DNA of 64,000 bases from Proteus vulgaris (GCF_016239305.1 NZ_JAEHOQ010000021.1:1-64000), one strand, 5' to 3'; numbered from the stretch's first letter, positions 1 to 8,562 are shown. Numbers and translations are program-made. Notes: generated by a model not told the origin, from the letters alone.

Positions 1-51
1 ATTAATTCAGTACCTCATTTATTTTTCAAAATTAAAAAATAAGTATAAGAT

Positions 52-291
52 TTAAAATAAATTAAGTTGTTCATTTTCTTTTTCTATTGTCCCCCCTCCT
101 TTTTTAAATGTTCTTAAATAACGTTGTTGACAAAGGCGTAATACATTTCTTTTATCTTGCGCGCTCATCGTTGACCAATTAAATCGCTCTTGCCGATTAC
201 GATAGCATCCCATGCAATAACCTTGAGCATTCATTTCACAGCGCCCAATACAAGGGCTAGGAATATCAAAAAATTCTAATTGATCTTGCAT
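52..291 (-). CDS. DUF1289 family protein (YdhL-like)
   Basis: A 79-residue protein with four clustered cysteines, CIGRC near residue 14 and CMGC near residue 26, which is the hallmark of the DUF1289 family and suggests a small metal-binding fold. It resembles E. coli YdhL, which lies in the same neighbourhood (ydhL-nemR-nemA-gloA-rnt). The start is preceded by a G-rich ribosome binding site. The C-terminal part is basic and then ends in a polar acidic tail. It is transcribed away from gloA, and nemRA is missing between them. The family has no firmly established biochemical role, so only the family assignment is claimed. Confidence 0.82.
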   Translation of the reverse strand: MQDQLEFFDIPSPCIGRCEMNAQGYCMGCYRNRQERFNWSTMSAQDKRNVLRLCQQRYLRTFKKGGGTIEKENEQLNLF

Positions 292-474
292 TTGATTTCC
301 CCCCCCTGTTGTTTGTTACTATAGAGTATAGTTAATGGAGAGATTATCTGCACAATGCACAGATTGAACTGTTAAGGGTGTAGTAAAATTGAACTTTAGG
401 GCTTTAACGCGCTATAGTACTGCGCCATCAGTTTATCTGTAAGGTTTAATCATTAAAAAACACGAGAGGTTTAT

Positions 475-882
475 ATGCGAGTACTTCATACCATGATTCG
501 TGTAGGCGATTTACAACGTTCTATCGATTTTTATACCAAAGTATTAGGTATGCAACTTCTACGCACTAGCGAGAATGAGGAATATAAATACTCGTTAGCT
601 TTTGTTGGCTATGGTGATGAGAGCACGGGTGCAGTTATTGAGTTAACCTATAACTGGGGCGTAAATAGTTATGAAATGGGAACGGCTTTTGGCCATGTTG
701 CGCTAGGTGTTGATGATGTCGCAGCAACCTGTGAAGCGATTCGCCAAGCTGGCGGTAATGTTACCCGTGACGCAGGCCCAGTAAAAGGAGGTTCAACTAT
801 TATTGCTTTTGTTGAAGATCCAGATGGGTATAAAATCGAACTCATCGAAAATAAAAGTGCAAGTCACGCACTAGGTAACTGA
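475..882 (+). CDS. gloA: lactoylglutathione lyase (glyoxalase I)
   Basis: Glyoxalase I isomerises the hemithioacetal of methylglyoxal and glutathione to S-lactoylglutathione, the first step of cytosolic methylglyoxal detoxification. The protein has 135 residues, the usual length for the enterobacterial Ni-dependent enzyme. The four metal ligands are present at the E. coli positions: His5, Glu56, His74 and Glu122. A purine-rich ribosome binding site precedes the ATG. It is followed by rnt on the same strand, as in E. coli where gloA-rnt are co-transcribed, although a strong hairpin lies between the two genes here. Confidence 0.97.
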   Translation: MRVLHTMIRVGDLQRSIDFYTKVLGMQLLRTSENEEYKYSLAFVGYGDESTGAVIELTYNWGVNSYEMGTAFGHVALGVDDVAATCEAIRQAGGNVTRDAGPVKGGSTIIAFVEDPDGYKIELIENKSASHALGN

Positions 883-893
883 TTTTATTTAAA

Positions 894-922
894 CCAGAAA
901 GATAATTTATTTATCTTTCTGG
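894..922 (+). terminator. hairpin after gloA, possible weak terminator
   Basis: A 12-bp perfect inverted repeat (894-905 with 911-922) closes a 5-nt loop just after the gloA stop codon. No uninterrupted T-run follows, so it could be a partial terminator or an mRNA-stabilising end between gloA and rnt. Confidence 0.5.
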
Positions 923-940
923 CCTTGCTTATTATTAATT

Positions 941-963
941 TCCGATATTTTATTTTTATCGGA
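941..963 (+). promoter_or_regulatory. hairpin in the rnt leader
   Basis: TCCGATA (941-947) pairs with TATCGGA (957-963). It ends 13 nt before the rnt ATG at 977, and the only purine-rich stretch able to act as a ribosome binding site (GGATAAG) overlaps its 3' arm. Translational masking is possible but only inferred. Confidence 0.35.
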
Positions 964-976
964 TAAGTACAATTTG

Positions 977-1615
977 ATGCCTGAAATAAATAATCCCAAT
1001 AAGCTTTGTAACCGTTTTCGAGGTTACTACCCTGTTGTTATTGATGTTGAGACAGGTGGATTTAATGCAAAAACAGATGGTTTACTTGAAATTGCAGCCA
1101 TTACATTAAAAATGGATGAACAAGGTTGGTTAAAACCTGATAATACGCTACATTTTCATGTTGATCCCTTTGAAGGTGCTAATCTAGAACCTGCTGCCTT
1201 AGAATTTACAGGCATTGATCCAACAAACCCACTTCGTGGCGCAGTCAGTGAATATGAAGCCTTGCATGCTATTTTTAAAATGGTACGCAAAGGAATGAAG
1301 GATGCTGATTGTAACCGTGCCATTATTGTGGCGCACAATGCAAATTTCGATCATAGCTTTGTAATGGCGGCTACAGAACGTGCCGGGTTAAAACGAAATC
1401 CTTTTCACCCTTTTGCCACCTTTGATACTGCGGCATTAAGTGGATTAGTATTGGGGCAAACTATTTTGGCTAAAGCCTGTATCACCGCAGGAATACCTTT
1501 TGATAGTAAACTTGCTCATGGTGCGTTGTATGATACGAATCGTACATCATTACTTTTTTGTGAATTAGTTAATCGTTGGAAAAAACTCGGTGGATGGCCA
1601 TTACCAACACCTTAA
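977..1615 (+). CDS. rnt: ribonuclease T
   Basis: RNase T is a DEDDh-family 3'-5' exoribonuclease that matures the 3' ends of tRNAs and of 5S and 23S rRNA. The 212-residue product has Exo I motif VIDVETGGF (Asp23, Glu25), a central HNANFDHSF motif and the C-terminal [11 protein letters not shown] region with the catalytic His and Asp. An in-frame TTG at 974 sits immediately before the ATG at 977. I take the ATG because it gives the canonical MPEINN-type start. The gene lies downstream of gloA as in E. coli, but lhr, which follows rnt in K-12, is absent here. Confidence 0.96.
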   Translation: MPEINNPNKLCNRFRGYYPVVIDVETGGFNAKTDGLLEIAAITLKMDEQGWLKPDNTLHFHVDPFEGANLEPAALEFTGIDPTNPLRGAVSEYEALHAIFKMVRKGMKDADCNRAIIVAHNANFDHSFVMAATERAGLKRNPFHPFATFDTAALSGLVLGQTILAKACITAGIPFDSKLAHGALYDTNRTSLLFCELVNRWKKLGGWPLPTP

Positions 1616-1650
1616 TCCTATCATTTCAATGATAACGATATGAATAACAG

Positions 1651-1685
1651 AAAAAAGCCAGTTCATCACTGAACTGGCTTTTCTT
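1651..1685. terminator. bidirectional terminator between rnt and grxD
   Basis: AGCCAGTTC (1656-1664) pairs with GAACTGGCT (1671-1679). An A-run on the left and a T-run on the right let it end both rnt (+) and grxD (-). A near copy of this stem occurs after cfa at 12303-12330. Confidence 0.88.
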
Positions 1686-1748
1686 ATTGAATACTTAATT
1701 TCTTTTTATCGCTTTCAATACCAATATACTAAAAGAAAAAAACAATAA

Positions 1749-2087
1749 TTAGGCTTCTTCTTCGCCGCGATATTTATCAGCAGTCTCTTTTAATAACTTC
1801 TGTAATTCACCGCGCTGATACATTTCTAAAATGATGTCACATCCACCGACTAATTCACCATCTACCCATAATTGTGGGAAAGTTGGCCAGTGTGCATATT
1901 TTGGTAATTCTGCACGAATATCTGGGTTTTGCAGGATATCAACATACGCAAAACGCTCACCACAAGCAGAGATAGCTTGAACTGCCTGAGCAGAAAAACC
2001 GCAACTTGGTAATTTTGGTGAACCTTTCATGTATAAAATAATTGGGTTTTCATTGATCTGGCGTTCAATTTTTTCAATAGTCGTCAT
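1749..2087 (-). CDS. grxD: monothiol glutaredoxin Grx4
   Basis: A 112-residue monothiol glutaredoxin with the diagnostic CGFS active site at residues 29-32, a WPTFPQLW segment carrying the cis-Pro and the GGCDI glutathione-binding loop. This class binds a glutathione-ligated [2Fe-2S] cluster with partners such as BolA and acts in cytosolic Fe-S trafficking. The start is set at MTTIEKI, the E. coli-like N terminus with a purine-rich site upstream. Ten upstream in-frame codons exist but look non-native. Its position after rnt matches E. coli apart from the missing lhr. Confidence 0.96.
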   Translation of the reverse strand: MTTIEKIERQINENPIILYMKGSPKLPSCGFSAQAVQAISACGERFAYVDILQNPDIRAELPKYAHWPTFPQLWVDGELVGGCDIILEMYQRGELQKLLKETADKYRGEEEA

Positions 2088-2436
2088 TTGTAAGTCCTTA
2101 CAGCCTTTTATATTCAATATGCTTTATAGGGGAAAACATGAAAGAAGAATACCACTTTATATTGGAAAGCTCTATATAAGTTTAGTTATCAATATAAAAC
2201 AATAGGTTGGTGTTAAATCACAATGCTATTGACGAGAAAATACACGATAATACATAAAAAATAAATCAATACGTTACAGATGTTTATGGGTGTGTTTTAT
2301 CTCATTATTTCACTACCTACTACCAGCACATTCACTTTCTAAAATGCTAGAAAAAAAGCCTCAATTAAGAGGCTGAGAATATTTCGATTGAGAAAACTCT
2401 CAGTACTCGAATCGATTGGCTTAATTACATGAATTA
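2088..2436. other. grxD upstream region, no gene seen
   Basis: AT-rich spacer that holds the grxD promoter side and, at 2351-2374, the terminator of the minus-strand lipoprotein gene. In E. coli this position holds mepH. No remnant of mepH is recognisable. Confidence 0.6.
2351..2374 (-). terminator. terminator of the 2437-2901 lipoprotein gene
   Basis: AGCCTC (2357-2362) pairs with GAGGCT (2369-2374). Seven A's on the plus strand at 2351-2357 give the minus transcript a T-tract. Confidence 0.75.
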
Positions 2437-2901
2437 TTACTGTATGGTTCCGTTGTCCAAAAGGATCAAGCAACCCAGTGTATTAGCAATATCCGTTATT
2501 TCACCTTTCATTTTTGCAGTTTGTCCTTTCTTAATTTTAAGAACATTTTCTTCTTCACTTGGTTTTAAAGTATATGAAGCACTGGCTTTATTATTAAATG
2601 AAATAGCAACGACTTTAGGTGGTGTTGGTTTATAGAGGTCATATCTGACTACCTCATCCAAACTTGCAATCGTAGTCACCCTTCCTTCCAAGATAACCCA
2701 CTTTCCTCTCCATTTTTTCTTAGCGGCTATCTCATTATCACTAAAGTCCTTACATATTCCTGCATAAGTCGCTTCAGTTACTGTCGATTCCATCGATGGA
2801 ACTATTTGGTTTACAGCACTATTAACTGAACGGATAGCTTCGTTTATTTTACACCCTGATAATAATGTAATTATAGATAATAATAACACTTTCTTTTTCA
2901 T
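2437..2901 (-). CDS. putative lipoprotein with an OB-fold-like domain
   Basis: A 154-residue protein with a classic lipoprotein signal: MKKK, a hydrophobic stretch and lipobox LLSGC with Cys17. The mature part contains WRGKWVILEGRVTTIAS and KGQTAKMKGEITDIAN, strands spaced like the tRNA_anti-like OB-fold family found in small secreted or lipoprotein enterobacterial proteins. The role is unknown. It stands alone between grxD and a long AT-rich gap and has its own terminator. The envelope location is inferred from the signal only. Confidence 0.7.
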   Translation of the reverse strand: MKKKVLLLSIITLLSGCKINEAIRSVNSAVNQIVPSMESTVTEATYAGICKDFSDNEIAAKKKWRGKWVILEGRVTTIASLDEVVRYDLYKPTPPKVVAISFNNKASASYTLKPSEEENVLKIKKGQTAKMKGEITDIANTLGCLILLDNGTIQ

Positions 2902-3596
2902 ACAAATTCCTTTACGAAGTCAAAAAAAGACATATAAAAATAGAGATCTAATAGATAAGTAATCACTTAATTAAATAAAAAACTTCCTCGCCAACATCGT
3001 GGAGAAATGCATTACCGCTTTAAAAAAGCTTAATGTTTTTATTTTATATTAATTGAATATACAAAAGAATAACACTATAAATTTCTACTATATTATTTAA
3101 AATAAGAAAAGTCTTGTCACATTGTTTTTTCATAAAAAAATAAAAAAAATATCAAATTACGATTACTTTCTCTCTCATCCATATTTATCATTGACTTACT
3201 TATTTTTATATTTTGACAACTCATCTCTAGATCTCTAATTTTTCACCCCACTAAAACTTCTCATTAAATTAACTTATCCAATTTTAATATACCGATTTAA
3301 ATACAAAACTTATTGTAGCAACACTCGTAAAATGCCCAAACAATATCTTTATTGGAGTACATTTAGTTATTTATCTCACCAAGTTAAAAAATAAAGAATA
3401 ATGTAAAAAAATAAAAAACAAGCATCTCTATATATAAGATAATAATAAAAGCCTGCCATACGGCAGTTATAGTAGTTTATGGAATAATCAACAACCTGAG
3501 TGTCGAGTTTTTGAGAATTAGAGCTTTAAAGCTATCCTCCCAAAAAGATATAATGTATATAGATAGGCTTGTTATAAATCCTGATGAGTATTAATT
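2902..3596. other. long very AT-rich intergenic region
   Basis: About 700 bases with no credible gene on either strand. It carries a plus-strand terminator-like hairpin at 3010-3042 with no annotated gene feeding it, a small isolated CTGCC/GGCAG inverted repeat near 3453-3466 and a TATAAT-like element near 3550 that may serve the downstream exporter gene. The base composition suggests acquired or decayed DNA. Confidence 0.6.
3010..3042 (+). terminator. orphan terminator-like hairpin
   Basis: CATTA..GCTTT pairs with AAAGC..TAATG (3010-3035), followed by TTTTTATTTTAT. It fits an intrinsic terminator on the plus strand, yet the nearest upstream gene (2437-2901) is on the minus strand. It may end an unannotated short transcript. 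Confidence 0.45.
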
Positions 3597-4412
3597 ATGG
3601 ACATGATTTTACTGTTTCTTTTAGTTGGATGTATCACTGGCTTTTTTGCTGGGTTACTTGGTATTGGCGGCGGTGCAATCATTGTTCCAGTGGTTATGTA
3701 TGTGGTCAGCCAGCAAACCATTCCAACAGATATGATAATGAAGATAGCCTTATCTACCTCATTTTCTGTCATTATATTTTCCACTGCGTCTTCGGCGTAT
3801 TCCCATAACAAGCATAAAGCCATTTTATGGCAACAATTTCCTTTATTATCCATTGGCACTATCATTGGTATGCTTGTAGGGACATTTTTAGTACAGAAAA
3901 TGTCAAACACGATATTACAAATCGTATTCTGTATTTTTATGGTATATACCATCTATGGTTTATTAACCAAAAAGAAAGAAGCGGAACGCATTGAAAACGT
4001 AAAAGATCCCGTTATTTCAAAACCTGCCTTAACAAGTGGTGGCTCTTTAATTGGTTTTATATCCAGCTTTATCGGCATTGCTGGTGGCACTATTACTATC
4101 CCTCTTTTAAGTCATTGGGGATTTAATACACGTAAATGTATTGCAACCTCTTCAATGATTGGTGTCATCATTGCTTCTATCGGCACAACAATGGGCATTG
4201 TCTACGGTTGGAATCAAACAAATATTGATGACTATTACTTGGGTTTTATCTATTTACCTGCCTTTATCGGAATAAGTATAACTAGCATACTCTTCGCACC
4301 TGTCGGTGTTAAAGTTGCTTATCGACTTCCCATACCAAGAGTTCGTCAAATATTTGCATTATTTCTATTTTTAGTCGTGGTAAAAATGCTATATACGCTT
4401 ATTACAGGGTAA
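3597..4412 (+). CDS. TauE/SafE (TSUP) family membrane exporter
   Basis: A 271-residue polytopic inner-membrane protein of the TSUP family, whose members export sulfite, sulfonates or related organic anions. The internal duplication typical of the family is visible: GLLGIGGGAIIVP near residue 20 and SFIGIAGGTITIP near residue 155 are equivalent repeats, each opening a four-helix half. About eight hydrophobic segments can be counted. The ATG is chosen because the first helix begins immediately after it. No sulfur or taurine genes are adjacent, so the substrate is not inferable. Confidence 0.86.
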   Translation: MDMILLFLLVGCITGFFAGLLGIGGGAIIVPVVMYVVSQQTIPTDMIMKIALSTSFSVIIFSTASSAYSHNKHKAILWQQFPLLSIGTIIGMLVGTFLVQKMSNTILQIVFCIFMVYTIYGLLTKKKEAERIENVKDPVISKPALTSGGSLIGFISSFIGIAGGTITIPLLSHWGFNTRKCIATSSMIGVIIASIGTTMGIVYGWNQTNIDDYYLGFIYLPAFIGISITSILFAPVGVKVAYRLPIPRVRQIFALFLFLVVVKMLYTLITG

Positions 4413-4594
4413 GCAAGTGATCTAAAAATCATATTCCGTTAAATTATTCTATACAAACAATACTAAAATCTAATATTTATAATAGTATTAGATTTTAGTA
4501 AGTTAGCGTATTTATAGATAAAATAAAATGGACGAGTCTTATTAGGTAATCTTCACCTAATTAAAATAAATATATTTAAGTATCACGGATAGCT

Positions 4595-5065
4595 TTATTC
4601 TTTTCTCACTTTGACTTGTAAAGCAAAAACAGGATCCGTTGTACCACACATAGTACGCCCTACTGTGGCTTTTATTTTTATCCGTACATTGCCACTTTTA
4701 GGTGCTGTTCCTTGTAAACGAGCAAAAATGATAGGACGCTCTTCTTGGCGTATGACATGCTTTTGCCAATCTTCATGTGTAATAAGAGAAAGCCACTCCC
4801 CATCTTTATTTTTCACCATTAATGTCACAGTAACCCATTCTGGGTTTTCCACAATATAATAGGGGGCTAAACCAGAAAATACGCCAATTTCAACCTGTTG
4901 ATCATAATTTTGATTAACAATAGCTTCCGGCATATAGATTTTTTCTTGCGATTCTGACGGTGTCAATAAAATACTGGTACTACATGCAATGCCATAGAAC
5001 ATGCCGCAGCCATTTAGCACACTACAAAAAATAAGTAGAAATAGACTCTGGACTAATCGTTTCAT
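4595..5065 (-). CDS. uncharacterised lipoprotein
   Basis: The start is placed at MKRLVQSLF, giving 156 residues. An upstream in-frame Met at 5098 would add 11 residues that spoil the signal peptide. The N terminus is a lipoprotein signal with lipobox VLNGC. After it comes a second Cys (IACSTS) and a later Cys (TMCGTTDP), possibly a disulfide pair in the mature protein. The body looks beta-rich (QVEIGVFSGLAPYYIV, WVTVTLMVKNKDG, RIKIKATVG), reminiscent of an Ig-like or calycin-like fold. No family was recognised. It belongs to a run of three minus-strand unknown genes. Confidence 0.62.
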   Translation of the reverse strand: MKRLVQSLFLLIFCSVLNGCGMFYGIACSTSILLTPSESQEKIYMPEAIVNQNYDQQVEIGVFSGLAPYYIVENPEWVTVTLMVKNKDGEWLSLITHEDWQKHVIRQEERPIIFARLQGTAPKSGNVRIKIKATVGRTMCGTTDPVFALQVKVRKE

Positions 5066-5178
5066 AGAAAAATACTTGAAAATAATACTTCCGTGCATGC
5101 TTTTATCACTCCATTGAAAAAACTTAAACTATTGTCGGCAAATTTAAGTCAACCCTTATATCATCTCAAATATTATTT

Positions 5179-5538
5179 TTATTGTTTAGCATTAAATACC
5201 GTTCCTTGCTGCCAATCAAGGACTGAAATTCCCATTTTATTTGCTAATTCAATAACAACAGGAAGAGCTTCATCTACTTTAGAGTAAACAAAACCAATAA
5301 CTGGGATTTTGGTCATAAAGTTATTAATTAAAGGCCCATCACACCACACACTATCATCTATTTCATCATCGGGTAATTCGCAAAGGCACGGATATAGATG
5401 ATAAATTTCTTGATAAAAATGCAACATTGATAGGCTTACTTCCTGAATATCTTCATCTTCATATTTTTCAAAGTATTCACACGCTTTTTCAAAATCATTC
5501 GGAATAGGAAAATCAAATAGTGCAATATTATAACTCAT
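5179..5538 (-). CDS. small acidic cytosolic protein of unknown function
   Basis: A 119-residue, strongly acidic protein with no signal peptide. Notable features are an acidic N-terminal helix (FEKACEYFEKYEDED), a YPCLCELPDDE motif near residue 50 and a hydrophobic C-terminal helix ending in VLDWQQGTVF. Small acidic solitary proteins of this shape are common among immunity-like genes of contact-dependent or type VI systems. No toxin, VgrG or Rhs gene is present here, so that is speculation. It lies 113 nt upstream (in minus-strand order) of the lipoprotein gene at 4595-5065. Confidence 0.6.
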   Translation of the reverse strand: MSYNIALFDFPIPNDFEKACEYFEKYEDEDIQEVSLSMLHFYQEIYHLYPCLCELPDDEIDDSVWCDGPLINNFMTKIPVIGFVYSKVDEALPVVIELANKMGISVLDWQQGTVFNAKQ

Positions 5539-5567
5539 TTTAACTCCTACACTCTATTTACGTAAAT

Positions 5568-6092
5568 TCAATCTAAAATATCGCTACTACGATAAATATA
5601 TAAATAATAAGGCTTATGTGAATACATTATTTCTATGCTCCCTTCTTTAGCCTCAATATTCTCTATTTCAGAGAATACAAATGTTTTATTCTCACTTAAT
5701 GATTCATATTCGATTATTTCTAATTCCTTGCAGTTATTTACCAAAGCTAACAATGCTTTTTTATCCTTAACTAAAGGATAAATATTTTTCATTTTCTGAG
5801 CTAAAATATCACAAACAGAGTCGATGTCATTGCCACCAAAATAGGATAGATTTACGCCGATTAACTTACCCTTATAAAATTTTAATGCATTTCTATCAGA
5901 GTCTTTTTCAAACGGAGGCTCATTATTAAAAAAACAAGTGATAATATCTTCCTTTGTTTCACACACGCCATTTTTTATAAAAGGAATATCATCAATTGAT
6001 CTTCCAAAATCTAATTTCAAAGGTTCATTACTTTTAAATCCAAACCCAGATAAAAATATTATCATGCCAATAGCTATAAATATTTTTTTCAT
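5568..6092 (-). CDS. putative exported protein of unknown function
   Basis: A 174-residue protein starting MKKIFIAIGMIIFLSGFGF, a plausible Sec signal peptide without a lipobox Cys. The mature part has two conserved-looking Cys pairs (GVCETKEDIITCFF near residue 43 and later SVCDILAQK / NNCKEL), suggesting periplasmic disulfides. It is 29 nt from the 119-residue gene and in the same direction, so the two are probably co-transcribed. No domain family was recognised. Confidence 0.6.
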   Translation of the reverse strand: MKKIFIAIGMIIFLSGFGFKSNEPLKLDFGRSIDDIPFIKNGVCETKEDIITCFFNNEPPFEKDSDRNALKFYKGKLIGVNLSYFGGNDIDSVCDILAQKMKNIYPLVKDKKALLALVNNCKELEIIEYESLSENKTFVFSEIENIEAKEGSIEIMYSHKPYYLYIYRSSDILD

Positions 6093-6468
6093 ATTTGTAC
6101 ATTCCTTTGAGAATAAATTTGTTACGATGTATCAATTGTAGTCTCTTACCCCAATCCATCCAAACTAGGTGACGCTATTAAATCATATTAATAGAATAAA
6201 ATTTACTCTCTCCTTTTTTGCTTCTCTCATTATAAATGCGCTTTTGCTACTTTACGTGTAGGCAAGAGGGATATACTCTTATGAGTATTACTAATCTATA
6301 TGGCTTATAACTATAGATAAAATATATTTAGCTGTTATTTCAGCAGGTTTTTGTTAAAATAATTAGCAAAATAGCAACAAATTAGTGATTCATTTGCCTC
6401 ATTTTATCAATTTAGATGAAATGATTTCAGGCACAAAACCCGAAATAGATAGTATAAAGGAGTACGCA
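6093..6468. other. sodB upstream region
   Basis: AT-rich spacer between the divergent unknown gene and sodB. It holds a perfect inverted repeat, ATACTC (6273-6278) and GAGTAT (6283-6288), of unknown meaning. The sodB ribosome binding site AAAGGAG lies just before 6469. An in-frame GTG at 6385 could extend sodB by 28 codons, but that sequence is unlike any Fe-SOD N terminus. Confidence 0.5.
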
Positions 6469-7047
6469 ATGTCTTTCGAATTACCAAAATTACCTTATGC
6501 GTTAGATGCTCTTGAGCCACATATCTCTAAAGAAACATTAGAATACCACTATGGTAAACATCACCAAACCTATGTAACCAACTTAAACAATCTGGTTAAA
6601 GGTACTGATTTAGAAAGCAAATCTTTAGAAGAAATCATCAAATCTACTGATGGTGGTATCTTCAATAACGCGGCTCAAGTATGGAATCACACTTTCTACT
6701 GGAACTGTTTAGCACCAAATGCAGGTGGCGCACCAACAGGTAAAATTGCTGATGCTATTAACAAAGCATTTGGCTCTTTTGAAGAATTCAAAAAGCAATT
6801 TAATGATGCTGCTGCTAAAAACTTCGGTTCTGGTTGGACTTGGTTAGTTAAAAAAGCAGACGGTTCAGTTGCAATTGTTAACACCTCTAATGCGGCAACC
6901 CCAGTTTCAGGTGCAGACAAACCTCTGTTAACTGTGGATGTGTGGGAACACGCTTACTACATCGACTACCGTAATGCACGCGTTAAATATTTAGAAGAGT
7001 TCTGGGCACTGGTTAACTGGTCATTTGTTGAAGCTAACCTAGCTTAA
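6469..7047 (+). CDS. sodB: iron superoxide dismutase
   Basis: SodB dismutes cytosolic superoxide to H2O2 and O2. The 192-residue product starts MSFELPKLPY and has the four iron ligands at the E. coli positions, His27, His74, Asp157 and His161 (in DVWEHAYYIDY). The ATG at 6469 follows an AAAGGAG site by 7 nt. Bases 6466-6473 (GCAATGTC), spanning the start codon, are complementary to the GACATTGC core of the enterobacterial RyhB sRNA, so iron-responsive translational control as in E. coli is likely (inference; ryhB is not in this window). Confidence 0.98.
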   Translation: MSFELPKLPYALDALEPHISKETLEYHYGKHHQTYVTNLNNLVKGTDLESKSLEEIIKSTDGGIFNNAAQVWNHTFYWNCLAPNAGGAPTGKIADAINKAFGSFEEFKKQFNDAAAKNFGSGWTWLVKKADGSVAIVNTSNAATPVSGADKPLLTVDVWEHAYYIDYRNARVKYLEEFWALVNWSFVEANLA

Positions 7048-7099
7048 TGGAACTTAGTGATCAAAAGTGAATGATTGCGATTCATTTTTGGTGACATAA

Positions 7100-7127
7100 T
7101 AACAAAGGGCCTTAAGCCCTTTGTTAT
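7100..7127. terminator. terminator between sodB and ynhF
   Basis: AACAAAGGG (7101-7109) pairs with CCCTTTGTT (7117-7125), with a T-rich 3' side. The A/T flanks allow it to act on both strands. Confidence 0.8.
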
Positions 7128-7184
7128 ATTCAGATATTCGATAATTTATTATTTCAATTGATCGGATATTTCATAAAGCAGTAA

Positions 7185-7268
7185 TTAGAACAACATAGTT
7201 GAAAATAAAACAATCATAACAAGCGCTGCTACTGCTGTGCTCAAACCAAATTTCAGATCCGTATCCAT
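7185..7268 (-). CDS. ynhF: 27-residue membrane peptide YnhF
   Basis: This gene is too short for ordinary gene calling. The minus strand reads MDTDLKFGLSTAVAALV followed by MIVLFSTMLF and TAA, 27 residues with a single hydrophobic helix. The N-terminal TDLKF and the single-helix layout match E. coli YnhF (MSTDLKFSL...), which lies at the same place beside purR. A GGGAG ribosome binding site sits 6-10 nt upstream of the ATG. YnhF is a small inner-membrane protein of unknown function. Conservation of sequence and position supports a real gene. Confidence 0.85.
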   Translation of the reverse strand: MDTDLKFGLSTAVAALVMIVLFSTMLF

Positions 7269-7303
7269 CTATATCTCCCTCAATATGATTATAATACACG
7301 TTA

Positions 7304-7328
7304 TTAACCATAACCTTGTCATGGTTAA
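7304..7328. promoter_or_regulatory. inverted repeat between ynhF and purR
   Basis: TTAACCAT (7304-7311) and ATGGTTAA (7321-7328) form an 8-bp perfect inverted repeat with a 9-nt spacer, 36 bp upstream of ynhF. It could be an operator. No family was recognised. Confidence 0.35.
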
Positions 7329-7444
7329 TTATTATCACATATCAAAATTTGCTAAAATAGCGACCAGTGCACAATTTATAACATTGATTAATACTTTCAC
7401 TTTTGAGCTAGATCATACAAAATTCATAGCTAATCGCTAAATTA

Positions 7445-7460
7445 TTGCCAGTGTTTGCCC
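7445..7460 (+). promoter_or_regulatory. possible PurR box upstream of purR
   Basis: TTGCCAGTGTTTGCCC keeps the GTTTGC half of the PurR consensus ACGCAAACGTTTGCGT (about 9 of 16 positions). E. coli purR is autoregulated through such operators, so the position is sensible, but the left half is poor. Confidence 0.35.
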
Positions 7461-7536
7461 TATGTATGACTATACTGGCAGTTAAACCACAAAATTAGAT
7501 AAAAGAGACCAATGAAGGTCAGGAGTTTTCCACACC

Positions 7537-8562
7537 ATGGCAACAATAAAAGACGTGGCAAAACGCGCAGGCGTATCAACCACGACTGTTTCTCATGTGA
7601 TCAACAAAACACGTTTTGTTGCTGAGAACACACGGGCAGCAGTTTGGGCCGCTATAAAAGAATTAAATTATTCGCCTAGTGCCGTTGCGCGTAGTTTGAA
7701 AGTCAATCACACCAAATCTATTGGCCTGTTAGCCACGTCCAGTGAAGCTCCTTACTTTGCTGAAGTGATTGAAGCAGTTGAAAACAGTTGTTATAGCAAA
7801 GGCTATACACTGATTTTATGTAATTCACACAATAATCTTGATAAACAAAAAGCCTATTTAGCGATGCTGGCACAAAAACGTGTTGATGGATTATTAGTGA
7901 TGTGTTCTGAATATCCCGATCATCTGCTGACTCTTTTGGAAGGCTATCGTAATATTCCCATGGTTGTCATGGATTGGGGTAAAGCCCGTGGTGACTTTAC
8001 AGATACCATTATCGATAACGCTTTTCATGGTGGTTATATCGCAGGCCGTTACCTTATTGAACGAGGTCATCGCGATATCGGTATTATTCCTGGACCATTA
8101 GAGCGCAATACTGGTGGTGGCCGTCTACAAGGTTTTTTAAAAGCCATGGAAGAAGCCAAGATCACAGTAAAAGATGAGTGGATTGTACAAGGTGACTTTG
8201 AACCTGAGTCAGGTTATAAAGCAATGTATCAAATGCTAAATCAAAAACAACGCCCTACTGCAGTCTTTTGTGGCGGTGATGTGATGGCAATGGGAGCAAT
8301 CTGTGCTGCGGATGAGTTAGGTTTACGTGTTCCTTTTGATATTTCAATTGTAGGTTATGATAATATTCGTAATGCACGTTATTTTACCCCGGCACTAACC
8401 ACTGTCCACCAGCCTAAAGAACGTTTAGGTCAAATGGCCTTATCAATGTTGCTTGATCGCATCGTTAACAAACGCGAAGATGCCCAAACAATCGAAGTAC
8501 ATCCTCGATTGGTTGAGCGTCGTTCAGTTGCTGATGGTCCTTTTATCGACTATCGCCGCTAA
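7537..8562 (+). CDS. purR: purine repressor PurR
   Basis: LacI-family repressor of purine biosynthesis that binds DNA with hypoxanthine or guanine as corepressor. The 341 residues equal the E. coli length. The N-terminal helix-turn-helix ([20 protein letters not shown]) and hinge helix ([12 protein letters not shown]) are followed by a periplasmic-binding-protein-like core with the [12 protein letters not shown] and [17 protein letters not shown] segments. The start has a good AGGAG site. The neighbours ynhF upstream and punR/punC downstream match E. coli. Confidence 0.98.
   Translation: MATIKDVAKRAGVSTTTVSHVINKTRFVAENTRAAVWAAIKELNYSPSAVARSLKVNHTKSIGLLATSSEAPYFAEVIEAVENSCYSKGYTLILCNSHNNLDKQKAYLAMLAQKRVDGLLVMCSEYPDHLLTLLEGYRNIPMVVMDWGKARGDFTDTIIDNAFHGGYIAGRYLIERGHRDIGIIPGPLERNTGGGRLQGFLKAMEEAKITVKDEWIVQGDFEPESGYKAMYQMLNQKQRPTAVFCGGDVMAMGAICAADELGLRVPFDISIVGYDNIRNARYFTPALTTVHQPKERLGQMALSMLLDRIVNKREDAQTIEVHPRLVERRSVADGPFIDYRR

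Noticed and set aside
3453..3466. CTGCC-N4-GGCAG hairpin resembling a type I-F CRISPR repeat stem
   Set aside because: It occurs once only, with no repeats at spacer distance and no cas genes in the window.
5179..5538. Toxin-antitoxin or type VI immunity call for the 119-residue acidic protein
   Set aside because: There is no partner toxin, VgrG, Rhs or PAAR gene nearby. Acidity and size alone are insufficient.
6385..6468. GTG-initiated N-terminal extension of sodB
   Set aside because: A strong AAAGGAG precedes the ATG at 6469, which gives the canonical SodB N terminus. The extension is not Fe-SOD-like.
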